The notes beneath the pieces were generated by a model. It worked only from the letters and a program-made list of their open reading frames with translations, was not told where the DNA came from and did not search any database. DNA of 64,000 bases from Aquilaria yunnanensis (Eukaryota > Streptophyta > Magnoliopsida > Malvales > Thymelaeaceae): positions 74,215,751-74,279,750 of the forward strand of contig CM077596.1 in NCBI GenBank assembly GCA_039654915.1, read 5' to 3'. Position 1 is the stretch's first letter; each line of letters opens with the position of its first letter. Positions 24,010-34,512 of the stretch are shown here, piece after piece. The translations under genes and the position numbers were made by a program.

Positions 24010-24850
24010 AAGTAAATAATTTCATGAAATGCTAAACTACATATATTGAATATCTCTTGTTTTTTTGGAAAAAATATATTTTTTGTAATACTTAGAACCA
24101 TTTATAAGGTAGGGTATAAGAGATTGTTTAGAAAAGTCGAATTAAATATACCTATTTCTTAAAACATTAAGAATTTCAAGCCTTAATTTAATAGTATTTT
24201 GATGTATGATGCACCTTTAATAGAAGAATGGAGATTTGAATTATAGCCTAAAAGGTGGGAGGCCAAAACCTCTATCAATTCTCTTAAAAATAGAGTTGAT
24301 AACTAGACAAACCAAACATAGATACCATTATTTGTTATCCGTGCTTGTAGTTTTTGTAAATGATAAACTTCACCAGCTGTTCTTAAATTATATTTCATAT
24401 TACTTAATTATTCTAAAATTATTAAATGTTGAACAAATTATAATAAAATTATTTAATTATTATTATCTTATTATGTTACCCATCATACTGTTAAAGATAA
24501 ATAAAAAACTGACACTACATCAATAACTATGTAAGCTCTTAAAGCCACATTAGCAATCTTGTTAATTTTTTTCATCCAAACAGTAAAATCAGATGATAAT
24601 AATTAAATAATTAAAAATAATTGGTACAACAATCGATAATTTGAAGGCGACTGATCAACATAAAATATAGTTTACGGAAAACGGTTGGAGTTTATCCGTT
24701 TATAAAATATCTGATGTACTGGTAACACTTTTCAAAGCATAATCCGGAAAGGTGCTCTAACCACATCTATCCAGTAGGAGTTCGAAACGTGGCATTGATA
24801 TGTGCTACCAAATGCAGCGACAGAAGAAGTGGAGCTCCAGAGTAGAAGAT
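24010..24850. other. AT-rich intergenic DNA
   Basis: No gene is seen. A 96-codon frame at 24236-24526 is Leu/Ile-rich because of AT bias and is not supported. From about 24780 the sequence becomes more balanced on entering the promoter of the F-box gene. Confidence 0.3.
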
Positions 24851-24879
24851 AGAAAGTGGCACTCTTGTCCCGCACTCGG

Positions 24880-25160
24880 CCACTAGCAGACACGTAGAAC
24901 CTGAGATATTTTGAAACACGAAAAAAATATTATGGGAGATCCAAAACAGCGTACACGTGTCCTTCGATTCTTCCTTCCATCTGACAGCTGAAGTTACTCC
25001 CGATTCTCTACCACCCCTTCCATCAATATAACATGGTCACGCCATCTTCTGACCAATCACCTACCGCCACGCAGTGACCGTCCCAATTGTCACTGTCAAC
25101 CACTCTTCTCTGCCCACGTGTCTCCCCCGTCAAGCATCCGCCCCCATTATATGTACGCTC
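24880..25160 (+). promoter_or_regulatory. EDL3-type promoter with ABRE/G-box motifs and TATA box
   Basis: Three ACGT-core elements of the abscisic-acid-response type precede the gene: GACACGT at 24889-24895, ACGTGTC at 24955-24961 and CACGTGTC at 25115-25122. A TATA-like TTATATGTA lies at about 25147-25155, some 60 bp before the chosen start codon. EDL3 in Arabidopsis is known to be induced by abscisic acid and osmotic stress, which fits these motifs. The regulatory role here is inferred. Confidence 0.6.
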
Positions 25161-25212
25161 TGGAATTGGTGCCCTCTGCCTGTCTCCAGGCCTTGTGTTG
25201 TCTTGTCGCGAA

Positions 25213-25986
25213 ATGAGCGCGAGTCAGCGACTCAGGCTGAGTCCACCGGATCAGAGTTCGGACTCCGACTCAGGCATCCTCAACGAGCGGATACTCGTTC
25301 TCATTTTCGAGTCCATCCAATGGGACATCCATAGCCTTTGCTTGACCTCCGCCGTGAACCGTAAGCTCCGAGCCCTGGCCAAGCGCTTGCTTTGGCGGGA
25401 GCTCTGCGTCTGCCGCGCACCGCGCATGGTGGCAGCATTGACGAACGGCGCTCCCAACGGCCGGATCGGCGGCGGATGGGAAGCGCTCGGCAAGCTCATG
25501 TTCTACTGTTGTGGATGCGAGTCAACCCGTCACTTCACCGTGAACCGGCCGTCACCGGGGCACTTCGTGAAGACGTCACGGTTCTCGAAGACGTCGGGTC
25601 GGAGCTTCCTGCCGAGAATTTGTCAGCAGGATTTGCTGTACGTGAGCGATCCTTGTGAGCATCCAATGAGCGAGAAAGAGGACGACTTGGGAATTTACAG
25701 AGGTGTATTCAAGGGATTCATGAGGTCGAGGACAAGGGAGTGCTTGATCCGGCGGCAGGTGGAGTTGGAGGAGAGGGTTAGATGCCCGTACTGCGGAGCT
25801 CGTGTTTGGAGCATGACGGCGGGGCGACTGGTGCCGAGGAGCGCATCGAGGCGGCTGGGGTCGCGGGACGGTGGGTTAGAGTATTTCGTGTGCGTGAATG
25901 GGCACTTGCACGGGACTTGCTGGCTCATTCCTTTGTCGTCTGATGAGGAAGGTAATGTGGATGAGGGTGAGAGTGATGGGGGCTAA
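25213..25986 (+). CDS. EDL3: EID1-like F-box protein, EDL3 type (257 aa, intronless)
   Basis: This is a single exon. Residues about 23-65 (ILNERILVLIFESIQWDIHS, then VNRKLRALAKRLLWREL) are the divergent F-box that binds SKP1/ASK adaptors in an SCF ubiquitin ligase. The C-terminal two-thirds match the EID1/EDL family: WEALGKLMFYCCGCEST, GHFVKTSRFSKTSGRSFL, CEHPMSEKEDDLGIYRGVF, a CPYCGARVWSM zinc-ribbon-like motif near residue 190, and GGLEYFVCVNGHLHGTCWL. EID1-like proteins act in light and abscisic-acid signalling. The frame stays open upstream to 25087, but that extension overlaps the ABRE and TATA motifs. I therefore prefer the ATG at 25213. The gene is markedly more GC-rich than its surroundings. 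Confidence 0.92.
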   Translation: MSASQRLRLSPPDQSSDSDSGILNERILVLIFESIQWDIHSLCLTSAVNRKLRALAKRLLWRELCVCRAPRMVAALTNGAPNGRIGGGWEALGKLMFYCCGCESTRHFTVNRPSPGHFVKTSRFSKTSGRSFLPRICQQDLLYVSDPCEHPMSEKEDDLGIYRGVFKGFMRSRTRECLIRRQVELEERVRCPYCGARVWSMTAGRLVPRSASRRLGSRDGGLEYFVCVNGHLHGTCWLIPLSSDEEGNVDEGESDGG

Positions 25987-27849
25987 GACGTGGATGGCGG
26001 AGACGGGGTGAAGAGAGGTGATCCAAGTTTAGAAAACGGGTGTATAGGCTCGATTGGAGAAGTCTGATCGGTTCGTTTTGGGATGCCGGTCGAAGTTTTG
26101 GTTCTAACCTATAACAAACAGTGATTCGTAGGGCTTACGCAGGGTATTGGTTGAGGCAGAGTACAGTGTGTTGGTCACTCTGTAGCACGAACGAAAACAG
26201 AGTAGTCTTTATTGAGCCCCCTTGATCTTTCGGGTTGCTTGGGGTTTTTTTTTTCTTTTTCTTCAGGTGATTATGTTGCCGTGAGTTTGTGATTCACAGG
26301 TCTTTCTTTCCGTCTATATGAATAAATGCCATGGAAATAATGTTAGCTGTTCGAACTGAATTTATTGGGTTTTTTGCTTCTTTGTCGGGAAACAAGTGAG
26401 ATAAACGTGAGCTATCTGTCTTTTTTTTTTTTTTTTAAATCTTTGCTAGTTGCTAGAGTTAGTGTCGTATTTTTTGCGACAGAGCTCGTTTGGATGATTT
26501 TGATGATTGATCCGCCTATGATTTGGTCCATTAGCCCTTATTCTAGAATCTCTTTTCTTGATCTGGTCCCAATGGTCCTCAAAGCGTCACGGTATTTTCT
26601 GATGGTTGGTTGCAAGCGTCCTCCGACTCCGAGCACTAAGTCTAATGCATGATTATACTCTTTTCTAGTTACTTACCATCGTGAGTGTGGTTGACATGGC
26701 CCTGTCATGCTTGCAACTATTTTTCCAGTTTCATTTTGGTTCAGGCTTTGTTTAGCGTGAACCTGTTTCATTCCCTGAATTTCTACTTTTCCCATTTCAG
26801 TCTCTTAGATCTAAACCTTTTGCTGTTTTGGTTCTCAAAATTAGTACTTACTACTTATAGTCTTTTTTATTTGCTCTTTTGGTCCTCAAGTTTTTTTTTG
26901 TTACCTTTATTTATTTTAATTCAATTGTTAAACCCACTGCTAATTCACTAAAATCTCAATCTTTGCCTTATCAATCCCTAAATTTATTGCAAATAGATTG
27001 AATCCTAAATTTATGTCAAATATGAATGTTAGTTACATTTTTTAAAATAAAAAAATTTCTTGCTATTGATTAATATTTTCTATGTTTGCATTTAATGTTA
27101 CCACAAATCAACCTACTTACATTTTCTTTTATTGAATAGATTCTTTTTTTAGGGTACATTAATAAATATAAGCACCGTGCCATGCGGATATTATTTGATT
27201 AAATATACTTATTTTTTGGAAGTTGTTTGTTAGCTAGTTGTTATATTTAATGCTGTCATCTTGATCATAACATGGTTTAGAGATTGAATCATGATTTTTA
27301 TCAACATGGGGAAGGATAAGAGATGTGGAAGCATAGTCTCTTGTCATGCAATTTAAGAGACTCATTTGATATATGATAAACTGAAATAAGAAATTTCACT
27401 TATTTTTTCTAAGATTTGACCTAAGGTGCACTATTATCCACCACCTCTAACAGTTATGCATGTTCCCTCCACTCTTTTTTTTTTTTTATCATTATCTTTA
27501 AAAAGCATTTCACACTAAATGTAGTAACAATTTGTTTTCCTGAATAGTTTGAATCTACACAAAGAAAATCTTAACTCCAACCATACTTAGAGGAGAGTAA
27601 TTCTAATAAATCCTTGTTTTATTTTTTTCAGTAAAGGGACAATCTTCAATTATAGAATGAGAGATACTTTATCTTCTCTCTCACACTCAAAATTCTTGAA
27701 GATGTCATTGCACGCACTTTTTTTTTTTTTTTGGACATCAAAGCTTTTATTAACTATGATATATAATCCACACATTGCATGAAAAATATCACAAGAGAAA
27801 ACGTAGAACAAAGTTGAAGCTCTGCCTATTCGATTAAGATAAACCTTGA
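25987..27849. other. 3' flank of the F-box gene and AT-rich intergenic DNA
   Basis: About 350 bases after the stop are probably the 3' UTR, ending near AATAAA-like sequence at 26320-26326. From 26400 onward the sequence is T-rich with short low-complexity frames, for example 26685-26951, and no recognisable gene. Phrases such as TTTTGGTTCTCAAAATTAG at about 26830 recall the arms of Mutator-like MITEs, but I could not pair the ends. Confidence 0.35.
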
Positions 27850-28857
27850 GGGTAAAATCTATTCGTAGTCACTAGTTTTGCCGGGTGTCCTAAAGTAGTC
27901 CTTAATTTTACATGATGTCATCATAAAGTCCATTAACTACGGGTAATCAATATTCGTTTAAAACCAAAAAAATCAAAATACCAAAATAATTCAGAAATTT
28001 GGTTTGGTGAATTTAGTTTTTCGGTTGAAACTACATAAAAAGAATTTCGGTTTTGATTATAAGTGTCAGTTGTTTTGGTAACTGAAAAAACCGAATTTTT
28101 TTTTCATGTCATATTTAAGGATTTTATGGGTTACTTTGCATGTTTAAAAGGATAAGAGGCTAAGTGAAAGGTAGATAAAAGATTGATGGCTTCTATTGGG
28201 GTTTGGCCATCACAAGTAAAAAACACACCTCTGTCACTTGCTTTTGTCCTTCGGCTTGCACTCGCCTTTGCCCTCCGCCCTCACCTTCTACTCATTTCCA
28301 CCCTTGCCCTATACTTTCCTCCACTTTTCGGCCTTTCTCTCTGATGGGCCAATGGCCGCCACCCGGGAACAATGACCCTAACTCCATTCCAGCATTACCA
28401 ACAATGGCACAACTGACCCACAAGATCTCCCTCATCATTGACACTATTGGCAAGGATGGCTTCTACTTGATTAAGAATTTTAATCTTCCTTGCTTCTACT
28501 ACAAAAGTTAGATATGAGGGAAGAAGAGTTGGAAAAACCACCATGACAGTCATGTTTGCTCAATTGGGGGAGAAAATCACAAACCCCATAATAGTTTACC
28601 ACTTCTTGCTATATAGTTTTTAAGCCATATATGTGTTTTCTTTATTATAGGTACATCACTGTTGCTGGATGTAACTTTATTTTGGATATTTCGGTTTCAA
28701 ACGGAACCAAACCAAACATTTTCGATTAGGTTTTACTTCAGTTTAAAGACTTAATTCAGTTAATTTGGTTTTCTAATCATAAAAAACCAAAGACCAAATA
28801 AACTGAAATGTTTATTCTAGTGCAATAAAGTCACATGGTATCTTTTTTTTTTTTTTT

Positions 28858-29137
28858 GTTGAGAAAGAGGTATTTCCATGGATTTGTCTTGGTATCGTGT
28901 TCATGCGGTCGTATTGAATGATCATGGTCATTTGCTTTCTGTTCATATGATGCACACAACCCTAGTTGCGGGTTGGGTCGGTTCTATGGCTCTATATGAA
29001 TTAGCAGTTTTTTTTATCCTTTTGACCCCGTTCTTGATCTAATGTGGTGACATGGTGTGTTCGTTATCCCCTTCATGACTCGTTTAGGAATAACCAATTC
29101 ATGAGGCGGTTGAAGTCTTACAAGGATTACTATAAGC
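28858..29137 (+). pseudogene. psbB: Nuclear copy of plastid psbB 5' end (NUPT)
   Basis: The sequence from 28878 translates as [19 protein letters not shown], then [20 protein letters not shown]. This is the N-terminus of the photosystem II CP47 protein. The Shine-Dalgarno-like AGAGGTATTTCC just before the ATG also belongs to the plastid gene. Matching continues past a small indel near 29010-29020 through CGTTTAGGAATAACCAATTC and ends about 29137, before an (AT)n run. Differences include stop codons where tryptophan is expected (TGA for TGG), as from deamination of methylated C after transfer to the nucleus. It covers about the first 80 codons and cannot be functional. Confidence 0.85.
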
Positions 29138-29144
29138 AAAATAG

Positions 29145-29147
<3 letters not shown>

Positions 29148-29222
<75 letters not shown>
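29148..29222. repeat. (AT)n microsatellite, about 37 units
   Basis: An uninterrupted run of alternating T and A lies directly after the plastid-derived segment. It is the longest simple dinucleotide repeat in the window. Confidence 0.95.
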
Positions 29223-29224
<2 letters not shown>

Positions 29225-29877
29225 TTCTTCCTTTTTTTTATAGAATTTATATTTATTTATAGAAAAAAAATCTAATCAAATTTCATAAATTTTCAAATAA
29301 ACAAAGTGATAATCTAATTGATTATAATTAAAAAAAAAAAAGTTCTTATTTGAATTGTCTCGTAATCTTTAACCAATTATGCACTTTAATATAATTCCCA
29401 AGGCTATAGCCTGTTTTTAATATTCAGCGGCTTGGTCGAACCAAAGCCTCCACAATTTCAAAATCTCCTGTCGAATGGCCTGTTCTCCATAATTGGAATA
29501 GGCACGGATTCTTTTTTCTTATTTGTTGACAACCATGTCTCATGCAATAGAAAATTCCTCAAATTTCTTATGGAGTATGGGCTCCTTCTATTATTTATTT
29601 ACTTTGGTTTAGAAACTCAAGATCAACTAAATGATAAATCAAAAATGTTGGTTTCAGTTTGATTTAAACCGAATAAACTAGATAATCAGTCATCTCATTA
29701 ACTATTGAATTACATCAAAGGTAGTCTTTTCCATTTATTATCTCATTAAATCAAATGAAAATTAATGATGTGACAACTTGAGTTATTTCATCACAATATA
29801 AGTGACTAAACTATAAGAAGAATAAGCATCAGACTAATTTTGACACAAATACGTATACTTGGAATTTAAAAGTTACA

Positions 29878-30450
29878 TTATCCAATAATCTTCTTCTTCT
29901 CCAAATCCTCAACCACCACCATCAACGCGCCGCCGCCCACCTCCGCCTCTCCGCTACCCACTCCGGCCCAGTCCCATGATCGACCCCTCCTCTCTCTCTC
30001 CTTCCCCTGACCCACCTTGGCTTCGTGGAGAGCAAAATGGGCCGGCGGACAAGAGGCCGAGGATTTTTCTTCGAAACATGAAGAAGCTGCCCTCAACGGA
30101 CTCTTTGAAATGCCTCCCGAGGATTTTGCCTCCGCCGATGGCAGTGAGGCTAGAGAACGTTGTGATCCGGCGCTGGAACGGTGACAATAGATGTGAATAG
30201 CGATTCTGAAGACAACCCAGTGGCCGTCGATTTTGGGCTTGGACACTGATATAGTGTTTTCGGAGGCGGACTTGCGATCGACGCAGAGGTTTGATGTCGG
30301 CTCGTCCTGTTCGCAGAAGTCTAAGGTTTCAAACAGAGGAGAAAACTCCCAATTGGGCGATGAATCGAAGATCTTGGTTGTTTCCCGGCGCCGTGCGACG
30401 GGGGGGCTGGCGGCTGTGCGCCATCGAAGGGGCTGTGTGAGTTAGGGTTA
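29878..30450. other. GC-rich block inside the composite element, unrecognised cargo
   Basis: Overlapping open frames on both strands (77-122 codons) reflect the GC-rich composition. The plus strand includes Ser/Pro-rich and Arg-rich stretches without a known motif. It is typical of captured genic DNA in Mutator-like elements, but its source was not identified. Confidence 0.35.
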
Positions 30451-30780
30451 AGCTAATTTATGTTTTTAAACCTCATAAATATGTGTTTGTGTCACTTTTA
30501 ATCTAAATTTTATTATTCTTTCATTTTAGTCAGTTGTTGTTACGGAAGGGTTTGCCATGTGGCAATTCAGACTGCCACATTATCAACTCCCGTATGATTT
30601 AACGAGAAAATGGACAAAAAAGACTATCTTATGACGCAATTTAATAGTTAAGAGACCTTTGATGACACTATGTGAGATTACAGACCACTTTAGGACACCT
30701 GTCAAAAGTTAAGGGACTGCAGATGAATTTACTCTAAATATGTAGATGTTGACATTTTCAAGAAGCTAAGATTTGATTTT

Positions 30781-32399
30781 GGGTTAAAATCCAAATTTAG
30801 TCATCTAACTTTTGAGAGTCATCCTAATATGGTCCTTTAACTCAAAAAGTGACTATTAAAGTCCATTAACTTAACTAGCATGTCCTATTATGATCTCTAC
30901 CATTAGTTTAGGCGTTATTTCTGGTGGAATTTGCTTACGTGGCATCGACACTACCACATGGCTTCGTCCTTAACTAAAATGGATGGCAAAATTGTACAGA
31001 AATGAAAATTGAAACCCAAATTAATATAAACAATAATCTTAGGGACTAGAAATATAAATAACCCAAAGTTTTTCTTCCCCAATTCTAACCAAAGCTTAGC
31101 CACCACCGCCGCCGATTCCCAGGCCATCATCCCTACTCCGCCTCACGTTGCTTCCACTGAATGACTGATCGCCATGCTTGCCCACCCATGATTTTGGATT
31201 TACCTTAAGAGACTCGACGACTTCTAAAACAACTTCATGCTTAAGCCCGAACATACTCCCCTTCCGTATTCTCCCTAATCACAACAATGTCCACATTGTC
31301 ATGCTTCGTCATCAATCCAAGCACGTTCACGCAGTTCACCAGCGAGGCATACAAATCCAGCTCCTTTCTTAGCTGCATGTTTAGCGAGTTCACGCTGCCC
31401 CCCACCGGCGTCTCCAACCCTCTATTTAGACACACCTTGTTCTTCCTGATCGAATCGATCACCTCCTACGACACCCGGTTCATGTTCCTGCTAACTTCGT
31501 ATGGCTTGTTGTACATCGGCGCTCGCATCGCATCCAACACCTACTCCACGATGGCGGTCACTAGCTAACCGATCCTGTCTCCGGGTATCAGGGTTACGGC
31601 TCTAGGAGCTCTGTTGCAGGGGCGGGGCATGTAGGTGATGGATCGGGTTGTGATGAAGCTGCCGCTGGGGAAAAGTTGTTTGAGGATAGGTAAGGATTGT
31701 AGGCCCATGGAGTGATCAGGATCTGGGATTAAGTGGGTTTTGGGTGATTTGGATTGTTGGAGCGAAATAAGTCTATGAAGGACGTAGTTTCCAGGTAGAA
31801 GGAGCGAGAAATCAGGGACGGCTCCTTTGGTCTCTCAAGCGACCTCCTCCAAAAGGAGCAATGTCACTGCCGATGGACTATGAGAACTTAAAGAGGGCCT
31901 TACCAGAAAGGTTCTTGACATGAACGACGGAGATCGGGGGAAGGGGAATAGAAGAGGATGGCGAGCGGCGGTGGGAGTGGGGGCAACGAGATGCTAACCA
32001 ATGTGGGTGGGTGGGCATGGTGAGCAGCAATTCAGTGGAAGCGGCATGAGGCGGAGCAAGGATGGCGGCCTGGGAATCGTCGTCGGCGACGGCTGGCCTT
32101 TGGTTATATTTGGGGAAGAAGAACTTCGGGTTATTCATGTTTCTAATCCCTAAGATTATTGTTTATATCAGTTTGGGTTTTAATTTTCATTTTTGTACCA
32201 TTTGGTTATTCATTTCTAAGCCACGTGGCAGTGTGGATGCCAAGTAGGTAAATTCTATCAGAAATAACGCCTAAACTAATGACATAGACTAGAATATGAC
32301 ACACTAGTTGAATTAATGAACTTTAATAATTATTTTTTGAGTTAAGGGACCACATTAGGATGACTCTTAAAATTAAGGGATTAAATTTGAATTTTACCC
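30781..32399. mobile_element. Pack-MULE carrying an NAD-isocitrate dehydrogenase gene fragment (1619 bp)
   Basis: A perfect 9 bp duplication TTTGATTTT flanks the element (30772-30780 and 32400-32408). The left end is GGGTTAAAATCCAAATTTAG and the right end, reverse-complemented, is GGGTAAAATTCAAATTTAAT. The inverted arms are about 400 bp long (roughly 30781-31190 and 31985-32399). They extend through GTTTAGGCGTTATTTCTG and an inner GC-rich part (GATTCCCAGGCC, CTCCGCCTCA, GCTTCCACTGAAT). The unique centre holds a degenerate gene fragment on the minus strand. There is no transposase, so this is a non-autonomous element with captured host sequence. Confidence 0.92.
31187..31708 (-). pseudogene. 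IDH: Captured 5' part of NAD-isocitrate dehydrogenase regulatory subunit
   Basis: Read on the minus strand from an ATG at 31708, the sequence follows the mitochondrial NAD-IDH regulatory subunit. A presequence ending TTRSITYMPRP is followed by APRAVTLIPGD and a region with three in-frame stops. Then come SIRKNKVCLNRGLETPVGG, LNMQLRKELDLYASLVNC and NVDIVVIRENTEGEY. After a frameshift GLKHEVVLEVVESLKV continues the family sequence and stops at the inverted-repeat boundary. About 170 codons are covered. In the functional enzyme this subunit regulates isocitrate oxidation in the citric acid cycle. Here stops, a frameshift and the missing C-terminal half make it a pseudogene. Its position inside a Pack-MULE shows capture by transposition. 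Confidence 0.9.
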
Positions 32400-32408
32400 T
32401 TTGATTTT

Positions 32409-32669
32409 GATTTAATGCTAATGGTGCCAGACCACGTGCAAACATCTGCAAAGCAGGAAAGGGAAATATAAGCTAAAGTCCCTTTCACCTCTTGAAATTT
32501 TCTAATCCTTAAACTTTAATTCGAGTTTACTCATTTCTAAAATTTTGAAAATTAATATCATTTACCAATTGGCTCACTTAAATAGTTGTTTAGGTTATAT
32601 GAGGACTGAAATAAAGATAAAATGGAAAATGAATGACCAACTAACCAATTGATTCGGACTTTTATGTTA
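32409..32669. other. Short AT-rich spacer
   Basis: No gene is seen. Sequence such as AAATATAAGCTAAAGTCCCTTTCACC resembles MULE-MITE arms, but it has no partner here. Confidence 0.3.
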
Positions 32670-32678
32670 TTTCTATTG

Positions 32679-33132
32679 GGGAAACTAACACTTACCCCCC
32701 TGCCCTAACATATAGTTTATTCATTTTATTTTTAAAAATCAACATTTTGCTCTTATTTCTTCTACACTATCCGAGAATAACTTCTGAAACTATAATTTAA
32801 ACTTTATGATAATTATCTTCTAGTAATTTTGATTTCTCATGTATTTTTTATAATTAATATAAATTTTAAATTATCAATTTTTTCTATCTGTAAATATATT
32901 TTTCTTCTTGTAAATGTATATTAGTATTTTTTTTTAAAAAGTTGGTTAGTTGTGAAAAAAATATAAGAAATCTTGAAATTACTTGAAAGTGGTTATCAAA
33001 CAGTTTAAATCAGGATTTTAAAAGTTATTGTCGGACATTGTGAAAAAAACAAAGGTAAAATATAGGTTTTTAAAAATATAGGGGAAAATATATGTTAGAC
33101 CAAACCATATGGGGGGTTTTTGTAATTTTATC
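32679..33132. mobile_element. Mutator-like MITE (about 454 bp)
   Basis: The left end (GGGAAACTAACACTTACCCC, later CATATAGTTTATTCATTTTA and TTTTTAAAAATCAACATTTT) pairs with the reverse complement of the right end (GATAAAATTACAAAAACCCC, later TAACATATATTTTCCC and TTTTTAAAAACCTATATTTT). Flanking nonamers TTTCTATTG and TTTATATTA match at seven of nine positions. The interior is AT-rich and non-coding. Confidence 0.65.
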
Positions 33133-33371
33133 TTTATATTATTTGCTTTAATCTTTTCGATTTGAGCAATTTAGGAGACCACCAACTCTGTATAATCTAC
33201 ATAATACAACCAGCAATCTACAATGAAATATGATTAATTTAATTTTAATACCCAACTCCTTTCAAAGAACTAGATGTTTATGTTGGACAAATGGCTTGTT
33301 AGTCCTTCATATTCCATTTTATCTTTTCTTGGTCACCATACAGTCTAAATAACTATTTAAGTGGGTCGAGA

Positions 33372-33718
33372 TAGAGGTGTAAATGAACAGAGTGTTCCGT
33401 GAATCATTCGGCAGAAGTTTGTTTATATTTGTTTATTTGATCATTTTCCTCATAGAGTGAACTTGCTACAGTATCAAGTCAAGCTTTATAGCCCTAACTT
33501 ATAATCTCTCTCACTATCACTTATTACTCTGTCAATCATTGTTAGACCGGCTCCAATTTAGATTAGTGGTAGCCATCAACTTTAATTGTTTATGTTCGTG
33601 TTTGTTTATTAATAAATAAACGAACACGAGCAGAAAAATTGCATTCATTTATTATTTGTGTTTGTTAATTAATACGAATATAGCTTATTCGTGTTTGTTT
33701 GGTTTGTTTACAGCTTTA
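33372..33718. mobile_element. hAT-like MITE of the GAACGAACACGAA family (347 bp)
   Basis: The left end is TAGAGGTGTAAATGAACAG and the right end, reverse-complemented, is TAAAGCTGTAAACAAACCA. Flanks GGTCGAGA (33364-33371) and GGTAGAGG (33719-33726) agree at six of eight positions. GTTTGTTTATTAATAAATAA and AACGAACACGA words link it to 14108-14784, in opposite orientation. Confidence 0.6.
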
Positions 33719-34512
33719 GGTAGAGGGGGTGAAATGGACCAATTTCCATAATTTAAGGGGTCAGTGAACCCTTGTCAAAGTTTAAAGGTAAAAGGTTCAA
33801 GTTGATAAAGTTCAGGACGCGGAAGGGGTTTTAGGCCGGGAAATAAATGAGAAAAGAATGGTCAAAGTGGCAATTTGGTAAAACATTGCAAAGTTTCAAG
33901 TGTTTGGCGTCAACAATGCAACTCAAGCTGGCATGGCATGCTCCCGCGCTTCTTCCCGCGCCATGTCACAAAAAATTCTTACACTCTCATACATACTCTG
34001 AAATCGGATCGCCCAAATCGGAATCAAGAAGACGAGAACCAACCCCTAATTTCACATCTTTTTTCGCTTGTCTTCAAACTCACTCCAGATTAACTATTCT
34101 TGAGTGAAAAGCCCCGACACCAGGTACCTGTATTTCTCTGTTTTTCATGGTTTCCGATTAATTTAGGACAGAATTCGTGTCTGGTTACCGAGAAACCTGA
34201 AGGAAAATGACGAAAGACGTCTGTCTCCTTGGCCGGGATTTATGTGAGGGTTTCGAATCGGTTTACATTGTTTGTTTTTTCCTCCCGTCGGTCAAGCAGT
34301 CAAGAAATAGGAAGAAGGAAATCGGGCCTTCATATTTCTCGTTTTCTGGACATTGATTTTCGTCTAGGAGAGGGAAAACTAAACTGAGAGATTGTTGAAA
34401 TTGGGGCGTTCAAAATACTCACGTTATTCGTCTCTTGCTGATTTTTTATGATTATCTGGAATCTGAATGTGCTCACATTTTAACTTGGAGATTGTAGTCT
34501 TCAAAAGGAAGA
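33719..34512 (+). promoter_or_regulatory. Promoter and 5' UTR of the OSCA-type channel gene
   Basis: The leader probably begins near 33950. A donor candidate ACCAG|GTACCTG lies at about 34123 and an acceptor TTGTAG at 34493-34498, just upstream of the start codon at 34513. This indicates a 5'-UTR intron of about 370 bp. An 86-codon frame at 33847-34107 is not supported as a gene. No definite TATA box was chosen. Confidence 0.45.

Larger units (their letters stand above)
27850..30734. mobile_element. Large composite Mutator-like inverted-repeat element (about 2.9 kb)
   Basis: The left arm (GGGTAAAATCTATTCGTAGTC, then GGTGTCCTAAAGTAGTCC and ATGTCATCATAAAG) pairs with the reverse complement of the right arm (GAGTAAATTCATCTGCAGTC, then GGTGTCCTAAAGTGGTCT and GTGTCATCAAAGG). 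At least 100 bp of each arm match. Flanking decamers TAAACCTTGA and TAAATATGTA agree at six of ten positions, so the duplication, if real, is old. The interior is a patchwork: an AT-rich segment with AACCGAATTTT and GGTTTGGTGAA words (about 27950-28820), a plastid psbB fragment, a long (AT)n run, and a GC-rich block (29890-30450). No transposase frame was found. Confidence 0.6.

Noticed and set aside
25087..25212. N-terminal extension of the F-box protein to an upstream ATG (299 aa in total)
   Set aside because: The extension overlaps an ABRE and a TATA-like motif and has no family similarity. The ATG at 25213 gives the expected start.
28878..29137. psbB as a working gene
   Set aside because: Only about the first 80 codons are present, with an indel and stops. 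It is a nuclear plastid-DNA fragment.
29044..29262. 72-codon plus-strand frame
   Set aside because: Most of it is translated (AT)n repeat joined to the psbB fragment.
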